Below, piece by piece: positions 1 to 5,329 of a stretch of DNA of 5,381 nt; positions within the stretch are counted from its first letter, which is position 1; each line of letters opens with the position of its first letter. Made by a program: the position numbers and the translations under genes. This DNA is from Thermodesulfovibrionales bacterium (GTDB lineage Bacteria; Nitrospirota; Thermodesulfovibrionia; Thermodesulfovibrionales; UBA1546): contig CAKKPR010000265.1 in the NCBI GenBank assembly GCA_919901705.1, positions 1-5,381 on the forward strand, given 5' to 3'. The notes below the pieces were generated by a model. The model made no database searches and was not told where the DNA came from. It worked only from the letters and a program-made list of their open reading frames with translations.

Positions 1-351
1 TTCTGAAAGTGACTCAAATTCTTTTTCTGTTATGATCCGGCCAACACCAGCAGTTTCAGTGTGTGGGATAAGTCTGAGATTATTTTTTTTTAAGATATTT
101 CTGATTTTGTTATCTTCGATCTCCTGCTCGATTTCCTCTCTATGGTCAAAATAGTAGCTAATTGCATCGTGAATCTGTGCAAGGGAAAGATGTGGGTAAG
201 CAGCAAAAATTTCTTCGGCTGAAGAGCCTGCTTTTATAAATTGTGCAATCAGCCTAACAGTGATTCTTGTACCTTCAATAACAGGAGAGCCGCCACATAC
301 TCCTGACTTTCTAACGATATATGGATGTTCAGTCTTAACAAGAGTTTCCAT
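1..351 (-). CDS. DUF433 domain protein, VapB45-like antitoxin family (3' end cut off)
   Basis: The first 117 residues are visible and the frame runs open through the window edge, so the C-terminus is missing. The protein carries the DUF433 core: residues 15-34 read as K-S-G-V-C-G-G-S-P-V-I-E-G-T-R-I-T-V, followed by a helix-rich part with A-A-Y-P-H-L-S-L-A-Q-I-H-D-A-I-S-Y-Y at 50-67. DUF433 is a small winged-helix-like family. Members often act as antitoxins, commonly next to a PIN-like (DUF5615) toxin gene just downstream; that position lies outside this window. The region after residue 80 is charged and extends past the usual end of the short family members. The ATG is supported by a GAGGT Shine-Dalgarno at 361-365 with 9-nt spacing, and by a promoter further upstream. 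It points the same way as the gsp genes but seems to be its own transcription unit. The family call is firm; the antitoxin role is inferred from the family. Confidence 0.92.
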   Translation of the reverse strand, partial: METLVKTEHPYIVRKSGVCGGSPVIEGTRITVRLIAQFIKAGSSAEEIFAAYPHLSLAQIHDAISYYFDHREEIEQEIEDNKIRNILKKNNLRLIPHTETAGVGRIITEKEFESLSE

Positions 352-360
352 TTTATATAT

Positions 361-401
361 ACCTCAAACTAAGAATATCATGGTACTCTTTTGAAAGTCA
401 A
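361..401 (-). promoter_or_regulatory. Promoter and ribosome binding site of the DUF433 gene
   Basis: On the minus strand a TTGACT -35 box (396-401) and a TATTCT -10 box (372-377) are separated by 18 nt. Transcription would start near 365, right at the GAGGT Shine-Dalgarno (361-365) that precedes the ATG at 351. The 5' leader would therefore be only about 14 nt. The boxes were matched by eye, and no start site is known. Confidence 0.5.
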
Positions 402-538
402 TTTTTATGAAGAGGAAGATGGGAAGTTCAAACCTACAAGATACATTTTACAAAAATGATGTGTGAAAAAAAGCTCAGAAGAGAGAAAAAGGGACATAAA
501 GGCTCAGAAGCCGAAGTAGAAAAGGGAGTTTTTATCTT

Positions 539-1165
539 TCAATTTGAGGCAGGCAGTCTTACAACAAACTCAGGCACTTTGAATTTTACACCATCATGCG
601 TGAATTCCATCTTAACCCTTACGGCAGCAGGAAGATAATCTTTTTCTGTTGGATCCCATTCAGATACCCAGTCTTCTTTTTTCTCTTTTTTGTTTACATC
701 AAGATATTCGAATTCAAGCCTGTCTACAGAAGGGTCAAGAAGATATACCTTTCCCCCGCTGTCATCAAACACATCCTCTAAAAAATAAATTTTCTCCCTG
801 ATCTTCAGGCCTTCATAATCAGAAAATATCTGAACCCATTTCATCCCGGCCCTGTCTTCCGGCCCCTCGGAATATGAATCAACGCTGGTTGTAACAAATC
901 CTGCGCTGCCTGATTTGCCTGAAAAATAAAGGACCTTGCCCTCGGTCCTGGCAATTATATAAGGATACGCCCCTCTCAAAAGCCATGTTATTCTGTCGTT
1001 GAGGATTCTCATCTTTTGAGAAATCTCTTCTCTCCACATTCCTTTTTCCTGTGAGCGATATCCAAGCCTCATGGCAGAAAGGAGTATAGCAATGATAACT
1101 GCTGAAAGGGTTATGGCAATAATAACCTCGATCAGGGTGAAACCTTTTTTATTCTTCAGTTTCAT
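539..1165 (-). CDS. gspJ: Type II secretion system minor pseudopilin GspJ
   Basis: This 208-residue protein has a textbook type IV prepilin N-terminus: a short basic leader M-K-L-K-N-K-K-G, then F-T-L-I-E, with cleavage expected after Gly8 and the conserved Glu5 of the mature protein at residue 13. A single hydrophobic helix (about 9-33) follows. The globular part is long for a pseudopilin and ends with V-V-R-L-P-A-S-N; this size and its place as last of the minor pseudopilins fit GspJ. In the family, GspJ assembles with GspI and GspK into the tip complex of the pseudopilus, after processing by the prepilin peptidase. The ATG overlaps the end of gspI by 17 nt, so translation is probably coupled; only a distant AGGA lies upstream. 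gspK usually follows gspJ but does not here. The pseudopilin call is certain; the GspJ letter rests on length, order and general resemblance. Confidence 0.92.
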   Translation of the reverse strand: MKLKNKKGFTLIEVIIAITLSAVIIAILLSAMRLGYRSQEKGMWREEISQKMRILNDRITWLLRGAYPYIIARTEGKVLYFSGKSGSAGFVTTSVDSYSEGPEDRAGMKWVQIFSDYEGLKIREKIYFLEDVFDDSGGKVYLLDPSVDRLEFEYLDVNKKEKKEDWVSEWDPTEKDYLPAAVRVKMEFTHDGVKFKVPEFVVRLPASN

Positions 1166-1559
1166 AATATGTTTTTAATCCTTTTAGTTCGAGCTTTCCC
1201 GAAGGAGGCCACGATACAGTAACAGTTATTTCGTATGTCTTTATTTTTTCTTCTGACGGCTTAAGGTCGTTGCGACTCGAAACCGAGCTGACTGTCCTGA
1301 TACCCTTAAAGCCGCCCTCAAAATCAAATGATTCCGAGCCGGCAGTCAGTTTGGGCAGGGCATAGGCTTCATCCATTATAGAGCGAGCGTGAATCAGCGC
1401 CATGGAATAATCTTCAGATTTTTTTACCGAGCGAAGGCTTATCGAAAACAACTGAAAAAGGGTAACCAGGGCAATGCCCAGGATACTTATAGAAACCATT
1501 ACCTCTAAAAGGCTAAACCCCTTTGATTTTTGCAGTCCCGAGCACAGGGTCAACCTCAA
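1149..1559 (-). CDS. gspI: Type II secretion system minor pseudopilin GspI
   Basis: This is a pseudopilin with the signature K-S-K-G, then F-S-L-L-E-V-M-V-S-I-S-I-L-G-I-A-L, i.e. a class III signal peptide cut after the Gly with Glu at mature position 5. The stretch after the helix, including A-L-I-H-A-R-S-I-M-D-E-A, and the short total length are typical of GspI, which pairs with GspJ and GspK at the pseudopilus tip. I chose the TTG start at 1559 (136 residues, 14-residue leader) because an AAAGGGAG Shine-Dalgarno lies at 1567-1574, 7 nt upstream. The in-frame ATG at 1583 would give 144 residues and a 22-residue leader but has only AT-rich sequence before it. With the TTG start the gene overlaps gspH by 47 nt; with the ATG the overlap is 71 nt. 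Function is confident, the start less so. Confidence 0.9.
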   Translation of the reverse strand: MRLTLCSGLQKSKGFSLLEVMVSISILGIALVTLFQLFSISLRSVKKSEDYSMALIHARSIMDEAYALPKLTAGSESFDFEGGFKGIRTVSSVSSRNDLKPSEEKIKTYEITVTVSWPPSGKLELKGLKTYYETEE

Positions 1560-1986
1560 TGGAATACTCCCTTTCTTTTTCATATTTTATTTTTATATTA
1601 CCGCCTGAGCTGTTTCCTTTTGGGAAAAATATAATTGCTTTGCCTCTTATGCTGATGCGTTCCGGCATATTCTGTATCTTGCCATATACAGTATCATTTT
1701 TTTCCATCCAGAAGGAATTGGTTTCCTCGTCAAGCTTAAAAGCAACAGGAGTTTTTTCAAGGATGGCAGTCTCTCTGGCATGTTTTAAAGTAATAAATAC
1801 TTTTTTTGAGGCTTCATTAAATACTCTTTTCTCATGTATCCTGCCGATGGAAATAGCAACTATCGCTACAGAGATGCCTGCAATAAATATAACGATAATC
1901 AATTCGAGGAGCGTAAACCCGGCGCAATGATTTTTGTGAGGGGTAAGCCCCTTATTCCCAGCTGACAAGGTCTTTGTTTTCTCCAT
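1513..1986 (-). CDS. gspH: Type II secretion system minor pseudopilin GspH
   Basis: The prepilin cleavage site is C-A-G, then F-T-L-L-E-L-I-I-V-I-F-I-A-G-I-S-V-A-I-V-A, followed by the GspH/FimT-style region with R-V-F-N-E-A-S-K-K-V-F-I-T-L-K-H-A-R-E-T-A and a beta-rich C-terminal half (I-I-F-F-P-K-G-N-S-S-G-G). In the family it is a minor pseudopilin that joins the GspG fibre to the I/J/K tip. The start is uncertain. The ATG at 1986 gives 157 residues and a 23-residue leader; a GGAGG lies just before it, but only about 2 nt away. The open frame extends to a GTG at 2034, which would make an unusually long 39-residue leader and an 83-nt overlap with gspG, with no ribosome binding site. A TTG at 1965 would shorten the leader to 16. 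With the chosen start it overlaps gspG by 35 nt and gspI by 47 nt. Confidence 0.9.
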   Translation of the reverse strand: MEKTKTLSAGNKGLTPHKNHCAGFTLLELIIVIFIAGISVAIVAISIGRIHEKRVFNEASKKVFITLKHARETAILEKTPVAFKLDEETNSFWMEKNDTVYGKIQNMPERISIRGKAIIFFPKGNSSGGNIKIKYEKEREYSIEVDPVLGTAKIKGV

Positions 1987-2374
1987 CCCCTCCGGGTGAG
2001 CCGTCTGCGCCATTAGAGGAAAGGTCATATTCACCGTGCGAACCCGGCGATTGGTAGATATACGGTTTGCTCCACGGGTCGTTTGGCACAGCCTTTTTTA
2101 AATAAGGGCCATCCCATTTGTCAGTGCCGGGGTTAGTCATCAGGGCATTGAGGCCCTCGGAAGTATTAGGATATTTGCCGGTATCGAGCCTGAACTGGTC
2201 CAGCGCCTGGCCAAGAAGCTCAATCTGAGTTTTTGCAGCAGCCTGTCTTCCTTTTTTCTCTCTCGCCAAATATTTTGGAAGAACAATACCCGCGAGCAGA
2301 CCTAAAATAACTATAACAACCAATAACTCTATCAAAGTAAAACCCTGATGCTTTTTCTTTTTTCTATCTTTCAT
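1952..2374 (-). CDS. gspG: Type II secretion system major pseudopilin GspG
   Basis: This 140-residue precursor has a leader of M-K-D-R-K-K-K-K-H-Q-G, cut after Gly11, then F-T-L-I-E-L-L-V-V-I-V-I-L-G-L-L-A-G and P-K-Y-L. The mature part carries the GspG hallmarks: L-D-T-G-K-Y-P-N (63-70), W-D-G-P-Y-L (87-92), P-N-D-P-W (97-101), and the C-terminal D-L-S-S-N-G-A-D-G loop (117-125) ending D-L-V-S-W-E. In characterised GspG proteins the acidic C-terminal loop binds calcium, which stabilises the fibre; the Asp residues are retained here. It is the main building block of the periplasmic pseudopilus that pushes substrates through the secretin. The ATG is preceded by a strong GGAGGAG a few bases upstream, the best ribosome binding site among the gsp genes and in keeping with the high demand for this subunit. 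A palindromic element separates it from gspF; its 3' end overlaps gspH. Confidence 0.97.
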   Translation of the reverse strand: MKDRKKKKHQGFTLIELLVVIVILGLLAGIVLPKYLAREKKGRQAAAKTQIELLGQALDQFRLDTGKYPNTSEGLNALMTNPGTDKWDGPYLKKAVPNDPWSKPYIYQSPGSHGEYDLSSNGADGSPGGDGENKDLVSWE

Positions 2375-2382
2375 ATCTCCTC
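2375..2382 (-). promoter_or_regulatory. Strong Shine-Dalgarno of gspG
   Basis: The minus strand reads GGAGGAGAT directly before the ATG at 2374. It is the strongest ribosome binding site in the gsp run and fixes the gspG start. It lies downstream of the palindromic element, so it stays outside the predicted stem-loop. Confidence 0.7.
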
Positions 2383-2394
2383 CATTAATTTAAC

Positions 2395-2470
2395 TGTCAT
2401 TGCGAGGTCGTTTCGACCGTGGCAATCTTATTATAAAAAACGAGATTGCTTCGTTTCACTCGCAATGACA
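2395..2470. repeat. 76-bp REP/MITE-like palindromic element between gspF and gspG
   Basis: The ends are a perfect 12-bp inverted repeat: TGTCATTGCGAG at 2395-2406 and CTCGCAATGACA at 2459-2470. A second nested pair, GCAATCT (2422-2428) and AGATTGC (2443-2449), encloses an AT-rich loop. The left arm holds its own hairpin, GGTCG-TTT-CGACC (2406-2418). From memory, elements with these same ends are scattered in many copies between genes of Nitrospirota, deltaproteobacteria and some other bacteria; I could not search for further copies, and only one lies in this window. No transposase is encoded, so it would be non-autonomous. As RNA the region can fold into a long branched hairpin between gspF and gspG, which could separate the stability or level of the two messages. 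Confidence 0.8.
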
Positions 2471-2501
2471 ATTTTTTCTATATGTATTATTCACTCTCTT
2501 T

Positions 2502-3695
2502 TCAAATCGGTATCTCGTTAATGCTGAATATTGCAAGAAGCATTGATATAACTATAAACCCTACAACTATACCCATCAGGAGTATCAGCACTGGCTCATA
2601 AAGCCGCACGACCCTCTTTATGAGACTTCTGCTCTCTGTTTCAAATCTTTCTGCAATCAGCAGAAAGGTCTCATCAAGCCTTCCTGTCTCTTCACCTACA
2701 ATAACCATCTGCACAACAACAGGCGGGAATATATTGCTTTCCTTTAGCGGCTTTGCTATCCCGTTGCCTTTACTGATTCCATCTTCAATGGCTTTTAAGC
2801 GGTTTGACATGATCTCATTTCCAACAACAGTCCGCGATATGCCTATTGCTTCCAGGATCGGGACGCCGCTTTGAAGCAGTGTTCCGAGTGTTCTTGAAAA
2901 CCGCGCTATTATAAGCTTGAGATTTAATCTTTTTATCACAGGTGTTTTTAACTTGAGACTGTCAACAAAGGTCTTTCCTTCAGACGTCATTATATAACGT
3001 CTTGTTGCTATAACCGCTATGGTAACGAGCCCTGCAACAGCCCACCAGTATGAGATAAAAAAAGTGCTTATATTCAGAAGAATAGTTGTCGGCAGAGGCA
3101 GGGCCTGTCCCATATCAGCAAATATCTTTGCAAATTTAGGGATAACATAAAGCATAAGGAACACAACTGCAAGCCCGCCGACGATTGTGAGGACCATTGG
3201 ATAAACAAGAGCAGAGGTCATTTCTTCCCTGAATGTTGCAGAAGTTTCAAGAAACGAAGCAAGCCTTTTTATGACGGCCTCGAGTATGCCGCCTGCCTCG
3301 CCTGCCTTTATCATGTTGACATAGAGGCCGGGGAATATCTTATGTTTTGAAAGCGCCTGGGACAAGGACTGGCCTCGCTGGATATCAATGTAAACCTCTC
3401 TGATAATAGCCCTGAAAGTCTTCTTCTCCGAAGATTCTGAAAGCACATATAAAGCCCTGTCAACAGGCAGTCCAGATTCAAGAAGATTTCCAAGCTCCTG
3501 AGTGAATATTAAGAGGTCTTTTTGGGTCACCCTTTCAAAAAGGGAAACATTTTTAGCCTCAACAGGTTTTATGCTTAAGGGGATTAGTCCTCTTACTCTG
3601 AGGTCAGATTTAATGGCGTCTTCATTCAGGGCGTCAAGAGATTCTCTGATTTTATTCCCATTGCTGTCAACGGCTTCGTAACTGAAAAGAGGCAT
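2502..3695 (-). CDS. gspF: Type II secretion system inner-membrane platform protein GspF
   Basis: The 397-residue length is normal for the family. An N-terminal GspF_N region (about 1-45, beginning M-P-L-F-S-Y-E-A-V-D) is followed by two copies of the T2SSF domain. The first runs about 65-187, from F-T-Q-E-L-G-N-L-L-E-S-G-L-P-V to the first membrane span, with the inner signature M-I-K-A-G-E-A-G-G at 128-136. The second runs about 267-389, from F-S-R-T-L-G-T-L-L-Q-S-G-V-P-I, with I-V-G-E-E-T-G-R at 332-339. Hydrophobic spans are at about 166-186, 205-231 and 367-391. GspF is the polytopic inner-membrane core on which GspE, GspL and GspM dock and from which the pseudopilus is assembled. The conserved N-terminus fixes the ATG even though no Shine-Dalgarno is visible; a promoter lies directly in front. 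A gspE neighbour would be expected upstream, but an unrelated ATPase gene is there. Confidence 0.97.
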   Translation of the reverse strand: MPLFSYEAVDSNGNKIRESLDALNEDAIKSDLRVRGLIPLSIKPVEAKNVSLFERVTQKDLLIFTQELGNLLESGLPVDRALYVLSESSEKKTFRAIIREVYIDIQRGQSLSQALSKHKIFPGLYVNMIKAGEAGGILEAVIKRLASFLETSATFREEMTSALVYPMVLTIVGGLAVVFLMLYVIPKFAKIFADMGQALPLPTTILLNISTFFISYWWAVAGLVTIAVIATRRYIMTSEGKTFVDSLKLKTPVIKRLNLKLIIARFSRTLGTLLQSGVPILEAIGISRTVVGNEIMSNRLKAIEDGISKGNGIAKPLKESNIFPPVVVQMVIVGEETGRLDETFLLIAERFETESRSLIKRVVRLYEPVLILLMGIVVGFIVISMLLAIFSINEIPI

Positions 3696-3700
3696 GAATT

Positions 3701-3729
3701 ATGTTATCACAGCAACTGGAGAGCGTCAA
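3701..3729 (-). promoter_or_regulatory. Candidate promoter of gspF, giving a leaderless mRNA
   Basis: On the minus strand TTGACG (3724-3729) and TAACAT (3701-3706) are 17 nt apart, with a TG one base before the -10 (extended -10 form). Only 5 nt separate the -10 from the gspF ATG at 3695, so transcription would begin at or next to the A of the ATG. This agrees with the lack of a Shine-Dalgarno. If used, the gsp genes form their own transcription unit apart from the upstream ATPase gene. Confidence 0.45.
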
Positions 3730-3780
3730 TCAAAGGAATTGGTTTGTCACGCTGATTTAGAAATGTCCTGTCCTCCAGTT
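3714..3780. repeat. Inverted repeat at the ATPase stop / gspF promoter
   Basis: A perfect 8-bp pair, AACTGGAG (3714-3721) and CTCCAGTT (3773-3780), encloses a second shorter pair AGCGT (3722-3726) and ACGCT (3749-3753). The right arm overlaps the TAA stop of the ATPase gene and the left arm lies in the spacer of the candidate gspF promoter. There is no run of T after it, so it is not a standard intrinsic terminator, although a transcript leaving the ATPase gene could fold here. Confidence 0.4.
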
Positions 3781-4999
3781 ATGGCAATTGTGAAAGCCAC
3801 TGACTTGCAGAAGTTATGAGAATTTTGTTATTGCCATTAGGGACAAACCTGTAACCATCTCCCGCATTTACCAACTGCACTGCCGGCACATTCAGCGAGC
3901 GCTGGAATATCCTCAGGGATTTAGACGGCTGTTCGTCAGCCATTTTTGCTTCGATTAGAAGAAAAGGTTTTTTATTATTCGCAAGCAAAAAATCAACTTC
4001 CTGTTTTTCTTTGTTCTTTACAAAATGCAGGGAGAAATCACCATATCCCATGTCGTTCCACAATATGATTGCCCTGTAAAGTTCCTGAGCAACCATGTTT
4101 TCAAAACGCGCGGAAGGCTCCTTTATCTTAGGTGTATCCCACAGGTAAACCTTTCGCTCTTTTTGAATAGCGCGCGCTATTTTGCCTGTCCATGTCGGAA
4201 TGCTGAAGATAAGGAAAAATCTCTCAAATACCTCAAGCCAGTTTCTTACCGTGTTGTAAGATACTTTCATATCGCTTGCGAGTGATGGAACCGAAAGCGG
4301 GCTGCCTATTTTTGAAGGAAGCAATAAGTAAAGCGTCTCTACATCTGCAATGGATTTTATTTCAACAATGTCCCTTATATCCTCCCGTATCAATTGATGC
4401 GAATAAGTATTTGACCAGCGGCGATATGTTGCCGCCTTCCCGGATAAATACGGTTCGGGAAACCCGCTTAAAGCCGAAAGCATATCCCATATTGCTCTGA
4501 GCTTCCCTGCCTGCTCCATGCTGATTTGCAGAGGATTCCTCATAAAGGCCTCTATCGGAACATTTCTGTTCCCAAGTTCCGCAATGGTAAACGGAAACAA
4601 ATGAAACATATAATATCGTCCTGCCAGAGAGTCGCCGCCTTTTTGATAAATATCAAGCCTCCCGCTTCCCGAGACAAGAAACTTGTAGCTTTCATGAAAT
4701 TGATCGTATATGCCCTTTAGGTAATTTTTCCAAGACCTGTATTTGTGAATCTCATCAAAAATAATCAGGGGAGTTGAAGCGTCCTTTCTCCTGATGCCTT
4801 CAAAAAATGCAGGATTCGAGAAAAAAAGCTCCCGGTGTTCTGCAATGTCCCAGTTGAAATAATAATTATTGACATATGAATGTGCGATAAGTTTAGAGAG
4901 TGTGGTTTTGCCTGCCTGACGCGGGCCGGCAATAAAGATCATGCTTTTCTCAGAAGCAAGCTCCTGCCAAATCTTAATATAATATCGCCTGTTATGCAT
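3779..4999 (-). CDS. AAA_14 / DUF4143-type ATP-binding protein
   Basis: This 406-residue protein has the layout of the AAA_14-DUF4143 family and a typical length for it. A P-loop G-P-R-Q-A-G-K-T-T is at 25-33, the Walker B L-I-I-F-D-E-I-H-K at 78-86 and a sensor-like L-V-S-G-S-G-R-L-D-I at 108-117. A small winged-helix-like stretch follows at about 236-268 (V-P-S-L-A-S-D-M-K-V-S-Y-N-T-V-R-N-W-L). The C-terminal DUF4143 part has F-E-N-M-V-A-Q-E-L at 299-307 and then E-V-D-F-L-L with Asp336 and L-L-I-E-A-K with Glu350 and Lys352, the pattern of a PD-(D/E)xK nuclease-like fold. The family is widespread, patchy and often gained by transfer; its biological role is largely unknown. It has no known part in secretion and cannot stand in for GspE, whose signature motifs are absent. 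The ATG lies directly after a strong promoter with no ribosome binding site. All motif residues appear intact. Confidence 0.95.
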   Translation of the reverse strand: MHNRRYYIKIWQELASEKSMIFIAGPRQAGKTTLSKLIAHSYVNNYYFNWDIAEHRELFFSNPAFFEGIRRKDASTPLIIFDEIHKYRSWKNYLKGIYDQFHESYKFLVSGSGRLDIYQKGGDSLAGRYYMFHLFPFTIAELGNRNVPIEAFMRNPLQISMEQAGKLRAIWDMLSALSGFPEPYLSGKAATYRRWSNTYSHQLIREDIRDIVEIKSIADVETLYLLLPSKIGSPLSVPSLASDMKVSYNTVRNWLEVFERFFLIFSIPTWTGKIARAIQKERKVYLWDTPKIKEPSARFENMVAQELYRAIILWNDMGYGDFSLHFVKNKEKQEVDFLLANNKKPFLLIEAKMADEQPSKSLRIFQRSLNVPAVQLVNAGDGYRFVPNGNNKILITSASQWLSQLP

Positions 5000-5005
5000 A
5001 TAACT

Positions 5006-5033
5006 ATTTTACACGCTACTGAAAAATAGTCAA
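5006..5033 (-). promoter_or_regulatory. Strong promoter of the ATPase gene, giving a leaderless mRNA
   Basis: On the minus strand TTGACT (5028-5033) and TAAAAT (5006-5011) each match the sigma-70 consensus at five of six positions and are 16 nt apart. Six bases lie between the -10 and the ATG at 4999, so the expected start of transcription is the A of the ATG. No Shine-Dalgarno is present, which again fits a leaderless message. The -35 box lies within the palindrome at 5020-5045. Confidence 0.6.
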
Positions 5034-5064
5034 GACTATTTTTCAAGACACTGAAATATAGTCA
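5018..5064. promoter_or_regulatory. Palindromic operator with an extra half-site at the ATPase promoter
   Basis: A perfect 12-bp inverted repeat, TGAAAAATAGTC (5020-5031) and GACTATTTTTCA (5034-5045), has a 2-bp centre and covers the -35 box. A further copy of the half-site lies at 5050-5064, ACTGAAATATAGTCA, matching 14 of 15 bases of 5018-5032 and placed 32 bp away, about three helical turns. A looser match, AACTATTTTA, is at 5002-5011 over the -10. This looks like a repressor-binding array that would block RNA polymerase. The regulator is unknown and is not clearly encoded in the window. Confidence 0.55.
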
Positions 5065-5329
5065 TGCTCCGCTCCGCAGAATGATTCGGGTTGCCTGCGT
5101 GCAGGCTCGCTTTGAGTTTTCCCAGGCCTACGAATGCATAAGGCTTCAGGTTAAGGCAAATAAACTTGCGGCTTAGGACTTCTGCGCTTGCGTGCTTGCG
5201 ATCTTGATTACTTGCTCACTAGATGACTCGCTAACTATTTGAGAGGTGGGTGTAGAAATATATGGGAAGTGGAGTTTGGGTTTTATCGAAATGTGGGATG
5301 TGTCCCTTATTAATTTTATTAATTGTAAT
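5065..5329. other. Gene-free stretch with short repeats
   Basis: No supportable gene on either strand. It contains a palindrome GCCTGC-GT-GCAGGC (5093-5106), an outer pair TTGCCT / AGGCAA (5091-5096 and 5154-5159), several CTTGCG words around 5164-5200, a small hairpin GGGA-TGTG-TCCC (5295-5306) and a perfect tandem duplication of TTATTAATT (5307-5324). A plus-strand frame of 31 codons (5081-5176) exists but has no ribosome binding site or recognisable product. The composition is more GC-rich and repetitive at 5065-5225 than around 5230-5329. It may be the remains of a dispersed intergenic repeat; nothing firmer can be said. Confidence 0.4.

Noticed and set aside
444..458. AT-rich palindrome CATTTT-ACA-AAAATG as an operator of the DUF433 gene
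   Set aside because: It lies more than 40 bp upstream of the -35 box, and 6-bp AT-rich arms are expected by chance.
473..510. Direct repeat GCTCAGAAG (473-481 and 502-510)
   Set aside because: Two 9-mers in purine-rich sequence without further periodicity; no array or CRISPR-like structure.
501..512. GGCT-TCTG-AGCC hairpin after gspJ as an intrinsic terminator
   Set aside because: The stem is only 4 bp and the following T-run is broken (TTTATG), so it is too weak to call as a terminator.
456..638. Plus-strand 60-codon frame downstream of gspJ
   Set aside because: It has no ribosome binding site, runs antisense into the real gspJ gene, and the product is low-complexity Lys/Glu at its start with no recognisable family.
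1523..1930. Plus-strand 135-codon frame
   Set aside because: It is an antisense shadow of gspH; the Ser/Ile/Phe-rich product mirrors the opposite codons and it lacks a ribosome binding site.
539..2374. Pseudopilin run as a type IV pilus rather than a T2SS
   Set aside because: The GspG C-terminal D-L-S-S-N-G-A-D-G loop and the G-H-I-J order are T2SS-specific.
2620..2874. Plus-strand 84-codon frame
   Set aside because: It is an antisense shadow inside gspF, which is clearly the real gene by its two T2SSF domains.
4025..4720. Three plus-strand frames inside the ATPase gene
   Set aside because: All are antisense to an ATPase with intact Walker and DUF4143 motifs, and none shows family motifs.
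3779..4999. ATPase gene as a GspE substitute for the T2SS
   Set aside because: The protein has AAA_14 and DUF4143 features and lacks the Asp box, His box and tetracysteine motifs of GspE; adjacency to gspF is not evidence of function.
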